A stretch of DNA of 64,000 bases from Leptotrichia sp. oral taxon 223 (GTDB lineage Bacteria; Fusobacteriota; Fusobacteriia; Fusobacteriales; Leptotrichiaceae): positions 372,001 through 436,000 of the forward strand of contig NZ_JABXYU010000001.1 in NCBI RefSeq assembly GCF_013394795.1, read 5' to 3'. The position numbers were made by a program, and so were the translations under genes. This document shows, in pieces, positions 1 to 9,700 of the stretch; positions within the stretch are counted from its first letter, which is position 1, and each line of letters opens with the position of its first letter. The notes beneath the pieces are model-generated. The model did no database searches and was not told the origin of the DNA. It saw nothing but the letters and a program-made list of their open reading frames with translations.

Positions 1-852
1 TAATTTCCCATATGTATCCGCCTCAGCCGCTACCAATGGCAATCGCACTGTGTCATTTTCCATCTTTCCAAGTATTTTCATAGCAGCCTTTACAGTTACA
101 GGGTTTCCTTCCAGAAACATATTTCTGCTTACATCATATAATTTTGTATGCAGTTCAAATGCCTTGTCAAAGTTCTTGTTTAAGAATGAACTGATTAAGT
201 CGCTCATTTCCTGCGGCATTATGTTAGCAACTACTGAAACTACTCCTTTTGCTCCGATGGACAGCATTGGCAGGATTAGATGATCTTCTCCTGACAGGAT
301 TTCGATTTTATCTCCGCACAAGTTCTGAATTCTTATCATTTGTTCAAGGCTTCCTGTTGCTTCCTTTACAGCTACAATTTCAGGCAGTTCAGCCAGTTTT
401 GCGATTGTTTCCGCTTCGATGTTTGTTCCTGTTCTTCCAGGCACATTGTAAAGCATTATAGGAAATTTCGCTTCTTGCGCTATTGTTTTGTAGTGTTCGT
501 AAAGTCCCCTTTGGCTTGGTTTGTTGTAGTACGGGCAAGTGCTAAGCGCTGCGTCTGCTCCTAGTTCCTTTGCATATTTTGTAAGTTCTATCGCTCTTGT
601 TGTGTTATTTGATCCTGCTCCGGCGACTACTTGTATTCTTCCCTTCACTTCTTCCACAACAATTTTTATTACTTTTTCATGCTCTGCAAATGTCAAAGTT
701 GGCGCTTCTCCAGTCGTTCCGCAAGGTACTATTCCAGATGTTCCATTTTCAATGTGATAATTTACCAGTTCTCTTAATTTATCCTCATCCAATTCCGTCC
801 CATTATTTTTAAATGGCGTGATTAAAGCCACATACGAACCTTCAAATTTCAT
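1..852 (-). CDS. dapA: 4-hydroxy-tetrahydrodipicolinate synthase, 3' end cut by window edge
   Basis: This cytoplasmic enzyme condenses pyruvate with aspartate semialdehyde, the first step committed to DAP and lysine. Reading back from ATG 852 gives 284 codons without a stop; the family is usually 290-300 residues, so only the last few are missing. Visible are the GTTGE motif (residues 45-49), Tyr135 in YNVPGR and the Schiff-base Lys163 in VKEATGS. An AAGGA ribosome site lies 6-7 bases before the ATG. It is the last visible gene of the lysA-lysC-SDR-dapF-dapA series, about 120 bp after dapF. Confidence 0.95.
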   Translation of the reverse strand, partial: MKFEGSYVALITPFKNNGTELDEDKLRELVNYHIENGTSGIVPCGTTGEAPTLTFAEHEKVIKIVVEEVKGRIQVVAGAGSNNTTRAIELTKYAKELGADAALSTCPYYNKPSQRGLYEHYKTIAQEAKFPIMLYNVPGRTGTNIEAETIAKLAELPEIVAVKEATGSLEQMIRIQNLCGDKIEILSGEDHLILPMLSIGAKGVVSVVANIMPQEMSDLISSFLNKNFDKAFELHTKLYDVSRNMFLEGNPVTVKAAMKILGKMENDTVRLPLVAAEADTYGKL

Positions 853-971
853 TTTATTCCTTCTTTCTTCAATTTAGTTTCCTAAATTTTATTTTTTTAT
901 TTTATTTCTATTTAAAATTTTAACTTTATAATGAATTTACTATTTAAGCCAAAAGCAATGCAATATCCAAA

Positions 972-1823
972 TTATCTTTGATATTTATACAATCCTTCAG
1001 CTATTTTTTCACTAGGCCCTGTCATAAAGGCATCATTTTCCCCGCCTTCATACTCAATAACAAGCTGTCCGCCTGGAACTTTCACATTAACTTTTTCATC
1101 AGTAAATTCAAAAGTCTTCGCTAATACTGCTGAAGCAGTTGCGCCTGTTCCACAAGCCAATGTCCGTCCTGCCCCACGTTCCCAGGTGATTACTTCCATA
1201 TGCTTTCTGTCATACACTTTTACAAAGTTCACATTAACCTTTTTTGGAAATAAGTCAGTATAATTCTCAATCTTCTTGCCAAATTCATCAATATTGTAAT
1301 CATTAAAATCATTTACAAATATTACAGAATGGTCAGTTCCCATAAAAATATATGAAATTTCAATTTCTGTTCCGTCAATATTGATTTTTTCTCTTAAAAA
1401 CTGCTCTTTTTCAGTATTTATCAAGTCTTTTACATTAAAAACAGGTTTTCCCATATTCACTCTTGCTGAAAAATTATCTTTTTCCTCGTCATAATTTACT
1501 CTTATCTTCAAGTCCCCAGGGACTGTTTTTACAACAAATTCATCCTCTTCAACCAAATGATTGTTTACAAGATAATGTGAAAAACATCTTATTCCATTCC
1601 CGCACATCGGCGCCTGACTTCCGTCCGCATTAAAGAAAAACATAAATGGCATGCTTGCAACATATTTCAAAATAATCAGCCCATCTGCACCTATTCCAAA
1701 ATGTCTATCACAAACTTGACTGGCAAATTCCCCATATTCAGGTATTCCCTTTTCGATTAGTTCCCTTTCAGTAACAATAACAAAGTCATTTCCCGCACCT
1801 TGATACTTTTCAAATTTTAACAT
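972..1823 (-). CDS. dapF: diaminopimelate epimerase
   Basis: DapF converts LL-DAP to meso-DAP for peptidoglycan and lysine. The protein has 283 residues, normal for the family. The two half-site cysteines are Cys74 in MCGNGIRC and Cys224 in ACGTGATAS, and GAGND is at residues 9-13. The open frame continues upstream to 1868. I place the start at ATG 1823 because AAAGGAGG sits 7 bases upstream and the protein then begins MLKFEKYQGAGND, as homologues do. It lies between the SDR gene and dapA in the lysine operon. Confidence 0.95.
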   Translation of the reverse strand: MLKFEKYQGAGNDFVIVTERELIEKGIPEYGEFASQVCDRHFGIGADGLIILKYVASMPFMFFFNADGSQAPMCGNGIRCFSHYLVNNHLVEEDEFVVKTVPGDLKIRVNYDEEKDNFSARVNMGKPVFNVKDLINTEKEQFLREKINIDGTEIEISYIFMGTDHSVIFVNDFNDYNIDEFGKKIENYTDLFPKKVNVNFVKVYDRKHMEVITWERGAGRTLACGTGATASAVLAKTFEFTDEKVNVKVPGGQLVIEYEGGENDAFMTGPSEKIAEGLYKYQR

Positions 1824-1889
1824 TTCAAAACCTCCTTTAATTTTCATTTTTTGTAAAAATATTCCCAAATTATACTCAAATCCCTTTAA

Positions 1890-2702
1890 TTAAGAACCTT
1901 TCTTTTTTTCCTGAATTTTTCCAGCTGTTCTTACAATAAGTTTTCTTGAAAAAAATCTAGTTCCAAAAACTGCAATTCTATTAAAAATTCCAGGAATTAT
2001 AGTTGCTTTCCCCTTCTGAAATTCCTTATAGCCAATTTCAGCCACTTTTTTAGCTGTCATAACTTTCATTCGTTCAAATAGCGAACTTTCTTCCAAATTA
2101 CTGCTTTTTTCAAATCCAGTAGCCGTTGGACCAGGACAGAGAACCGATATTTTTATATTTTTTGCATGAATATCGTTTCTCATTTCTTCCCTAACCGCTT
2201 CAGTAAACGACTGCACAAAGGCTTTACTCGCATAATACGTACTCATCAGAGGCCCTGGCATAAAAGCTGCAACCGAAGAAACATTCAATATTTCGCCATT
2301 TTCATTTTTTATCATATCAGCCAAAAACAGCCTCGTCAATTCTACAACTGCCTTTATATTCAAGTTTATCATCGCATCATTTCTCTTCATAGTTTCCTCA
2401 TCAAATTCAGAAAACTTGCCATAAATACCAACTCCAGCATTATTTACAAGCGTATTAATTTTAAGATTGCTGGATTTTATCTGATTATAAAGCCTTTCAG
2501 CAGCATTTTCCTGCGATAAGTCATTCTCAATTACTATTACTTCAATATTTTTAGAAATTTCCTCAAAAATTTCTTTTTTCAAAATTTCCAACTTATCCCC
2601 ATTCCGTGCCACAACAACCAGATTATACCCATTTTCTGCATAAATTTTAGCAAGTTCATATCCAATTCCACTGCTTGCCCCTGTTATCAAAACTGTTTTC
2701 AT
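1890..2702 (-). CDS. short-chain dehydrogenase/reductase (SDR)
   Basis: A 270-residue classical SDR. It shows the dinucleotide-binding TGASSGIG at 7-14, NNAG at 87-90, catalytic Ser143, and YxxxK as Tyr156/Lys160. The C-terminal tail is basic (RKLIVRTAGKIQEKKK) and could touch the membrane. Its overall shape is like the DltE/YqjQ group of NAD(P)-dependent oxidoreductases. The substrate cannot be read from the sequence. It sits between lysC and dapF in a lysine operon, but no step of the DAP pathway needs an SDR, so it may only share the transcript. AAGGAAAT precedes the ATG. Confidence 0.85.
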   Translation of the reverse strand: MKTVLITGASSGIGYELAKIYAENGYNLVVVARNGDKLEILKKEIFEEISKNIEVIVIENDLSQENAAERLYNQIKSSNLKINTLVNNAGVGIYGKFSEFDEETMKRNDAMINLNIKAVVELTRLFLADMIKNENGEILNVSSVAAFMPGPLMSTYYASKAFVQSFTEAVREEMRNDIHAKNIKISVLCPGPTATGFEKSSNLEESSLFERMKVMTAKKVAEIGYKEFQKGKATIIPGIFNRIAVFGTRFFSRKLIVRTAGKIQEKKKGS

Positions 2703-2798
2703 AAAATTTCCTTAAAAGATACGTTATCTATTTTACATTATAAAATTTATTTTTTTTAATAATCTTTGAATTGCTTAAAAAGATACTTTGATAACTTC

Positions 2799-4016
2799 CT
2801 ACAAGTCAAATTCCTTTGCAAATAACTCAGCCACTCTTTTGCCCATAACTTCGTCTACAACTAACGAAATACTGATTTCAGAAGTAGAAACCTGATGGAA
2901 GCTTATATCGTTTTCTGATAGAATTTTAAACATTTTAGCAGCTACTCCAATGTTACTTATCAGTCCGATTCCTACTACCGAAACTTTTGTAACATATGGA
3001 TTAATTATAAATGATGTTTGCGGAAATTCTGATTCTATTTCCTCTCCGATTTTTTCAAGTGCTGCTGTATCTGTTTTTGGACAAGTAAAAGCAAAGCTTC
3101 CGTGATGACTAGTCACATCATTTTGGCTTATCATATCAATATTTATTCCGTTTGCTTCAGCCTTTTCAAAAATTTCATACACATTCTGTGCATTTGTCGG
3201 GATTTCCTCCACGTTTATCATTACCATATTTTCATTAATTGATACTCCAGTTATTACTTTCTGCTCCATTTCCTTATTCTCCTTCGTTTTTTCTACCGAC
3301 GTTATAATCGTTCCGTTTCTTTCTCCAAGCGATTTTCCAACGTAAATTTCTACACCATATTTGCTTCCAAGCTCAACGGCTCTTGGCTCCATTACTCCAG
3401 CTCCCAGAAAAGCTAGCTCCATCATTTCATCATAAGAAATTACAGGTAATTTTTTCGCCTTTTTATAAACTCTCGGATCAATTGTATAAATTCCGTCAAC
3501 ATCTGTGTAAATTTCACATTTTCCACCAAGTGCTGCAGCTAGAGCTACTGCAGATGTATCAGATCCTCCACGTCCCAAAGTTGTCACATCGCCTGCTTCA
3601 TTTACTCCCTGAAATCCAGCTACAACTACAATTTTTCCTTTTGACAAATGTTCCTTTATGTCTTTTCCGTTAATATCCTCAATTCTATTTTTGGTATAGT
3701 GTCCGCTCGTTTTTATTCCCGCCTGAGCCCCTGTAAGCGAGATGGCCTCATGTCCAAGTGTCTGCAAAGCAATGCTCAGTAATGCGATTGTCTGCTGTTC
3801 TCCAGTCGACATCAGCCTGTCCATCTCCCTCAAATCAGGTTTATCAGTAATTTCGTGTGCCAATCTTATTAAGGCATCCGTTGTTTTCCCCATGGCTGAA
3901 ACCACGACAACTACATCATTTCCAGAATCCTTTACACTTCCCAGATATTTTGCAATATTCATTATTTTCTCAGTTGTAGCAACCGAAGTTCCGCCATATT
4001 TATGCACGATAATCAC
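2799..4016 (-). CDS. lysC: aspartate kinase with ACT regulatory domains
   Basis: Phosphorylates aspartate, the entry step to lysine, threonine and methionine. The 405-residue protein has the amino-acid-kinase motif KYGGTS at 6-11, the TTLGRGGSDTSA nucleotide/aspartate segment near 145-157, and two C-terminal ACT domains from about 265 onward. The ACT domains suggest feedback control by lysine and/or threonine. Translation appears to start at GTG 4016, with GAGGTG 8 bases upstream. It lies about 35 bp downstream of lysA and so falls under the same lysine riboswitch. Confidence 0.95.
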   Translation of the reverse strand: MIIVHKYGGTSVATTEKIMNIAKYLGSVKDSGNDVVVVVSAMGKTTDALIRLAHEITDKPDLREMDRLMSTGEQQTIALLSIALQTLGHEAISLTGAQAGIKTSGHYTKNRIEDINGKDIKEHLSKGKIVVVAGFQGVNEAGDVTTLGRGGSDTSAVALAAALGGKCEIYTDVDGIYTIDPRVYKKAKKLPVISYDEMMELAFLGAGVMEPRAVELGSKYGVEIYVGKSLGERNGTIITSVEKTKENKEMEQKVITGVSINENMVMINVEEIPTNAQNVYEIFEKAEANGINIDMISQNDVTSHHGSFAFTCPKTDTAALEKIGEEIESEFPQTSFIINPYVTKVSVVGIGLISNIGVAAKMFKILSENDISFHQVSTSEISISLVVDEVMGKRVAELFAKEFDL

Positions 4017-4049
4017 AATAAATTCACCTCTTCCTTTCTTATTCTTTCT

Positions 4050-5360
4050 TTATAATTCAAAAATTTCATCATTTCTAATCAAATCATCTAGTGTTTCCCT
4101 TTTTACCGCAACTTTAGCTTTTCCATCCTTTACAAATACAACTGCTGGACGCATCATTCTGTTATAGTTGCTTGACATTGTGTAGCAATATGCTCCAGTC
4201 GTCGTTACCGCCACAATATCCCCTATTTCTGTTGATTTTGGCAATTTACCCTTTTCAATGATAATATCTCCAGATTCACACAGCTTTCCTGCCAAAGTTA
4301 TATCTCTCACATCTGTATCATTCATCTTATTCACGACTCCCGCCTCATATTCTGCCTGATAAAGTGCCGTTCTTATATTATCCGACATTCCTCCATCTAT
4401 AAACACATACGTTTTTCCACCAACTGTTTCCTTAATTCCTCCAACTTCATACAAAGTAGTTCCTGCATTTCCGACAATACTTCTTCCCGGCTCAATACAA
4501 AGCTCCTTAAATCCAATCTGATACTTGATTTCCATTGCTTCCGTATAAGTTATTATTTCGCTCAGAACTTCCTCTATCGGTTTCGGATCATCCCCTTCCT
4601 TGTAGTAAACTCCAAATCCTCCACCCATATTTACTGTGTGAACTACTATTCCCAACTCTTTTTTCAATTTATCCAAATATTTAAAAATCTCATCCAGAGC
4701 AAATATAAAGAATGCCGATTGGAAAATTTGTGAACCAATATGTGTATGAAAACCTTTAAACTCAATCCATTCATTATCATTCAGCCTTTTAATTATGTCA
4801 AACAGATTATCCTGAAACAATGAAATCCCAAATTTTGAAGTAAGCCCCGAAGTCTTAATATAATGATGCGTATGTGCCTCTATTCCTGGATCAATTCTCA
4901 CAAGCACAGCCTGCTTCTTCCCTTTCTCACGGCAAATTTTCTCAATTTTACCAATCTCATCCTCATTATCAATAACAATCTCCTTTATCCCAAATTCAAT
5001 TGCCATTTCCAGCTCTTCCACAGTCTTATTGTTCCCGTGCAAATGCACCCTGTTCATTGGAAATCCTGCCTTATAGGCAGTATAAAGCTCCCCGCCAGAA
5101 ACCACATCCAAATCAAGTTCCTTAGCATCAACCAGCTTTAACATCCCCATTGACAAAAACGCTTTCCCCGCATAAGCAATCTGTGTATCAAACCTATTCG
5201 ACTTAAAAGCTTCTTTCATTTTGTCAATAGTCGTTTCAACAAGCTCCTGATCCATTACATAAAGTGGTGTTTTAAACTCTTTTACAAGTTCAACCGCATC
5301 CACTCCCCCTATCGATAAATTCCCTTTTTCATTAACTTTCGATGTTCCAAATAATTTCAT
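4050..5360 (-). CDS. lysA: diaminopimelate decarboxylase
   Basis: Decarboxylates meso-DAP to lysine with PLP. The 436-residue protein has Lys66 in YAGKAFL as the PLP lysine, HTHIGSQ in the barrel, GRSIVGNAG, and CESGD near the C-terminus. The frame is open to 5465. The extra 35 codons, however, encode a terminator hairpin and U-tract rather than protein, and family N-termini align with MKLFGTSKVNEKG, so I choose ATG 5360. The ribosome site is ambiguous: AAGGAGAAGG lies about 30 bases upstream and only GGA is close. It is the first gene of the riboswitch-controlled lysine operon. Confidence 0.93.
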   Translation of the reverse strand: MKLFGTSKVNEKGNLSIGGVDAVELVKEFKTPLYVMDQELVETTIDKMKEAFKSNRFDTQIAYAGKAFLSMGMLKLVDAKELDLDVVSGGELYTAYKAGFPMNRVHLHGNNKTVEELEMAIEFGIKEIVIDNEDEIGKIEKICREKGKKQAVLVRIDPGIEAHTHHYIKTSGLTSKFGISLFQDNLFDIIKRLNDNEWIEFKGFHTHIGSQIFQSAFFIFALDEIFKYLDKLKKELGIVVHTVNMGGGFGVYYKEGDDPKPIEEVLSEIITYTEAMEIKYQIGFKELCIEPGRSIVGNAGTTLYEVGGIKETVGGKTYVFIDGGMSDNIRTALYQAEYEAGVVNKMNDTDVRDITLAGKLCESGDIIIEKGKLPKSTEIGDIVAVTTTGAYCYTMSSNYNRMMRPAVVFVKDGKAKVAVKRETLDDLIRNDEIFEL

Positions 5361-5426
5361 ATTTCCATAGAAACTTTTTAAAAATAAAAAATTTCCTTCT
5401 CCTTTCAGTAGTTTTGATTCTGGATA

Positions 5427-5456
5427 ATAAAAAATGCTGATAACAAGCATCAGCAT
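5427..5456 (-). terminator. Rho-independent terminator in lysA leader
   Basis: On the minus strand the arms ATGCTGAT (5456-5449) and ATCAGCAT (5441-5434) enclose a 7-nt loop and are followed by a run of six or more U. It lies between the lysine riboswitch and the lysA start, where the expression platform of an L-box is expected. An anti-terminator pairing with the aptamer was not obvious by eye. Confidence 0.85.
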
Positions 5457-5532
5457 ATAAAACATATATCTAAAAATTTTTATTATTTTTATTTTAAACT
5501 AAAAAACTTAAAAAATTTATATGAATTATATC

Positions 5533-5698
5533 TGACAGCTCCCCATTATCCATTGATAATGACAGTCCTATGGATATTCTCCATAGCCCCAGCAATAAAG
5601 ACAGTCAATCCCTACGCTTCGGCAATTATTCCTTTCAACTTATTTCACAGAATCGACTTTTCTCCATAAATTTACTTTTAATAATTGCACCTCTATCA
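5533..5698 (-). ncRNA. lysine riboswitch (L-box)
   Basis: The minus strand reads UGAUAGAGGUGC at the 5' end, then an AGUA element, UGAAAGG, GCCGAAG, ACUGUC, GGAGAAUAUCCAUAG, a second ACUGUC, and GGGGAGCUGUCA at the 3' end. These match the L-box core in order and spacing. UGAUAG and CUGUCA form P1. The length of about 166 nt fits the family. It lies just upstream of lysA and of a terminator, so lysine binding probably reduces expression of the whole DAP operon by early termination. Confidence 0.93.
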
Positions 5699-5711
5699 CA
5701 TAATATTTATT

Positions 5712-5740
5712 ATTATAACTAATTTTTTCACATTTGTAAA
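5712..5740 (-). promoter_or_regulatory. sigma70-type promoter of the lysine operon
   Basis: Minus-strand TTTACA (-35, 5740-5735), a 17-bp spacer and a perfect TATAAT (-10, 5717-5712). It ends about 14 bases before the first base of the riboswitch, the right place for transcription start. Confidence 0.85.
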
Positions 5741-5834
5741 GCATTTTTAAAAATTTTGTATATTTTAGTAAATTTCAAGTGTAAATGTCACTTTTTATGA
5801 AATATATTGTTTTAACTAAATTTCATACATTTCA

Positions 5835-6524
5835 TTAGAGTTTTTTTCTATCCTTTACTAAAAATAACAACTGTAACACTAAACAAATACTTAAAATCCC
5901 CAGCCAAAAAATTCTTTCTTTTATAATTTTTCTTTCAATCTGTGATGTCAACACTCTGTCTTTTTCTTCTTTTATCCTATTTAAAGAAATATTGTAATCT
6001 TTTCTAAACCAATTTGACAATTCTCTATCCGTCCCAAGCTTATCTACAAAAAATTTTGGACTTTTAAATTTTAATTCTTTTAAATCAAATTTTTTCATTA
6101 TTTCTTCTTTTGTCAAATGATATTTCGTTTCATTTTGAGTTACGTAAAAGTATCCCGAATGTTTGTTTACATATTCTTCTACCGCTCGTTCATCGCCATT
6201 TGGAGGATTGCTGGCATAAGCTGGACTTTCTTCCATAATTTCATTAAAGGAATAAACATATCCTATCCATACCTCTTCATTTTTCATTAATCCTTTTACA
6301 TACGCTCTTCCTGCGTCATCCTGCTCTTCCCCTCCAAAATTTATATTAAACAATAAATCATTTTTATCCTTAACAATTGGATCAATTGTACTGAAAATCA
6401 ATCTTCTATAAATTTTTTTATTATACAAGGACAGACTCATATTTTCAGTTATTGGAAATTTATAAAAATGCCAAATTGTAATCCACAATAAAATTATATT
6501 TATGCCCAAAACTCCTTTTTTCAT
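5835..6524 (-). CDS. hypothetical protein with N- and C-terminal membrane segments
   Basis: A 229-residue protein I do not recognise. Hydrophobic segments at about 5-22 and 205-222 flank a hydrophilic middle rich in charged residues. This suggests two membrane anchors with the middle on one face of the membrane. It ends in KDRKKL. GGAGAGGA precedes the ATG. It stands alone between the lysine-operon promoter and the first autotransporter's terminator, and its own terminator was not obvious. No catalytic motif is visible. Confidence 0.7.
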   Translation of the reverse strand: MKKGVLGINIILLWITIWHFYKFPITENMSLSLYNKKIYRRLIFSTIDPIVKDKNDLLFNINFGGEEQDDAGRAYVKGLMKNEEVWIGYVYSFNEIMEESPAYASNPPNGDERAVEEYVNKHSGYFYVTQNETKYHLTKEEIMKKFDLKELKFKSPKFFVDKLGTDRELSNWFRKDYNISLNRIKEEKDRVLTSQIERKIIKERIFWLGILSICLVLQLLFLVKDRKKL

Positions 6525-6591
6525 AACATCCTCTCCTAAAAAATAAATTTTTCCGCCTATAAATATTATACCTCTATTTTACCAGAAAAAC

Positions 6592-6625
6592 AAAAAAGAA
6601 CAGCAAAACCTAAGTTCCACTGTCC
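6592..6625 (-). terminator. terminator of autotransporter 1
   Basis: Minus-strand GGACAG pairs with CTGTTC around an inner AAC/GTT stem and is followed by six T. It lies about 85 bp beyond the autotransporter stop codon. The same hairpin and flank recur after autotransporter 3 at 47913-47946. Confidence 0.85.
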
Positions 6626-6708
6626 TTTCATTCTTTTTAAGCTTCTAACTCAAACATCTGTTACATTTTCAGTTGTTAAAGTTCTTCACTTTTCCATGAT
6701 TCTTCATT

Positions 6709-9700
6709 CTAGTAAATAGCTCTAAATCCTATTCCACCTCTTACATTATTTCCTTTAGTGTCATATCCTCCATTTACTGTCACTCCGAATCTTGTGTTGT
6801 CAACTCCGATATTCAAGTCAAATTTACCATTTCCTCTTCTGTCTTCCTTTTCCCCTCTTATTCCAAACCAGTCTGCGCTTGTGTATCTTACTCTTCCTTG
6901 GTTGTTCTTGCTTGCCATCTTGCCTAATTCGTTTTCATAGGCGGCTGACAATCCCACTGTCAGATTTGTTCTCACTGCAAGTGGCTGTACATATCTGAAT
7001 TCCATTCCGACTTCCGGCTTAACTGAGAAGTAGTCGTTCCCTTTTACTTCCAGTCTCATTTCCCCGTTATCTTCTTTAATGGTATTGAATCTTCCGTATT
7101 CCATCTTCAACGCTCCGTATGGACGTAAATGTGTTCTTTCACTCATTCTTATGTCATATCCCAAATCTGTCTTTAATGCCGCTCCGTAAGAATGATAGTC
7201 AGATTTTGCCTGGAATACGTCATCTACAACCAGGTATCTACGTTTCATATCATTGATACCTACGAATACATCTCCGCCGATTGTCCACTGCAATGCTCCA
7301 TTGTAATCTTTCTTAGGCGACATTGTCTTAAAAATTCCTGCTTTAAGCTGAGTTTGATTTTCTCTTGAATGTCCTATATCCTTAAACTTGAATCTGTTTG
7401 TTACAGCTCCTGCATACCATCCGCTTGAGTTGCCCATCTTGATTTTTTCATCTTCGTGAACATAAGCCACACCGTAAGCATTGCTTGTGTAGTTAATGAT
7501 TCCAGCTGTATCAGTGTTGTACTCATCTCTTGCACCAAACACTTTAATCTTGTTGTTTTGCTTAGACGGATTTCTCCAGTCGTGTTTCAGGTATCTGAAT
7601 TCCTTGTCCAGTATGTTTCCAGTTGCATTGATTCTTTGTTGAAGGTTTCCATATTGATGTCCCATCATTTCGTCGAATGCTTGGTACAGCAATACTTCCT
7701 CGTTGTTTCCAATTCCATTTAATTTACTGAATATCTTTCTTTCCCTAGTTCCTAAAGCTTCAACTCCGTATCTTTGCTCAAGCCCATCTGTAAAGTTGTA
7801 TGTATCTGTGCTGTCTACTGGTGTAGTCTGTCTTCCTGCCCATTCTGTATATGGTACTTTTGCCATATATAGGCTTGTTATTGAACCGTCATTCGGATCC
7901 AATGTCGGAGTAGCTATCCAGCTTATTGAACCTGAGTACACATTCCATTTAATGTTTGGATTGCTTAGCATTGCTGTTTTATACGGATTTATTATATTAG
8001 GATCGTTTACTAATATATATTTACTGTTTGTTGATTCAGCCGCTTCGTTACCAATAATTAAGTCTGCTTCACTTGTCAAGTTTTGCAACCCATCTATTGA
8101 TTTTGTGTAGTCAACTCCTGATGTATTTACATACAGTCCAATACTTGAAGCTGATACTGTTATTGGGTTTCTACCTGTTGTATTTACTACCACTGGTGTT
8201 TGTGGCACTCCATTTACTGTGATTGTAGCCGTTTGGGCTCCTGCTGGTGCGTCGATTGCTACTCCACCTACACCTTTTCCTGTTTCAGGCACTGTAAATT
8301 TGTATATTATGTTTCCATCCACATCATTGTTATTTGTTTTAGAAGCACCATTTACTGTGATTGTTCCGTAGTTTGCTACCGTTCCACCTTTCAAGTAAAC
8401 TCCCACACCATTTTTAGCATCTATATTAATTGTTGCGCCTTTGTTATTTATCAATTTAGAATCTTTTCCAAGATATACCCCTACTGCATTTGTGTAAGTT
8501 CCTGAACCAGTTGTAATTGATTTGTTATTAATTGCTGTCGCTCCATTATCAGCGTAAATACCTGTTGTGTTGCTTGCATTCAATACAATATTTCCATCAT
8601 TTGTTGCCGTACTTCCTGCTCCACTTGCATACATACCTATACTGTGTTTTCCATTTACATTAATTGTTCCTTTATTTACAATGTTTCCCGTATCAGTTGT
8701 AGAATATCCTGCACCCATACCTATTGAGTAAAGGCTGTTTGCAACATCCGATGCCCCTACAGTGATTGTTGCATTATTTGTCGCAGTTCCACCTTTAATA
8801 CTGTAAACTGCCACACTTCCTTTTCCGCTTGACAAGTCAATGTTTCCATTATTTGTTACTGTACCTGCTGAATAGATTCCATAGTTCTGTTCTCCAGTAG
8901 AAGTTATGTTTGTAGAGTTTGTTACTGTACCTTTAGTATCATTTGAATACATGTACACATTGTTGTCTCCAAGCCCTACATTTGAAATGCTTGAAGTTAT
9001 GGTATTTCCTGTTCCGACGTTTACAAATCCAAATGAGTTGTTTCCAATATTAAATGCAGTTCCACTATTTGTAACAGTCTGTCCGCTTCCTACTGTGTAA
9101 ACTCCAACTGCTTCATCTGTTCCAGTTGTGATTGTTCCTCCTGTTAAATTAACATTTCCGCTTTGAGAGTAAATTCCAACTGCAGCATTTCCTATCTTCA
9201 AGTCACCTGAATTTTCTACATTGTGTCCATACACTCCAATTGTATTGTTTCCAGACTCTATTTTCCCTGTATTTTGCAATGTTACAGTGTTATGATCTGT
9301 ATAAAGCCCAACATTAGGACTTGTAATTGATGCCGAATCTCCCAATGTGATTGTTCCGCTATTTTTAGCTGTGTATCCTGGTGTCCCTGTTGCGTAAATC
9401 GCTGTATTTCTATCACCTGTCATTGTTATTTTTCCTGCATTTTCAAGCACTGTTCCTGAACCAAGTCCCGCATCTGGTTTGTAAGAAATTGCAACCGAAT
9501 CATTTCCAGACGTTTCTATAGTTCCTGTATTTTTTATCGCCTGTGATGTGGAACCTTCTGAATACAATCCTGTTGAATTAGAACCTATTGTAATCTTACC
9601 TGCATTTTCAATCAATGAATCATCAATACCATAAATAGCAGTTGATTTGTCACCTATTGTCATAGTTCCTGTTGCCTTGTTGTATAATTCTCCAAACTTA

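Noticed and set aside
5428-5465. N-terminal extension of lysA starting at ATG 5465
   Set aside because: These codons are the terminator stem, loop and U-tract of the lysine-responsive leader.
6758-8505. Plus-strand open frames antisense to the autotransporter genes
   Set aside because: They mirror the strong codon bias of the repetitive minus-strand genes, recur at equal positions in all three copies, and lack ribosome sites.
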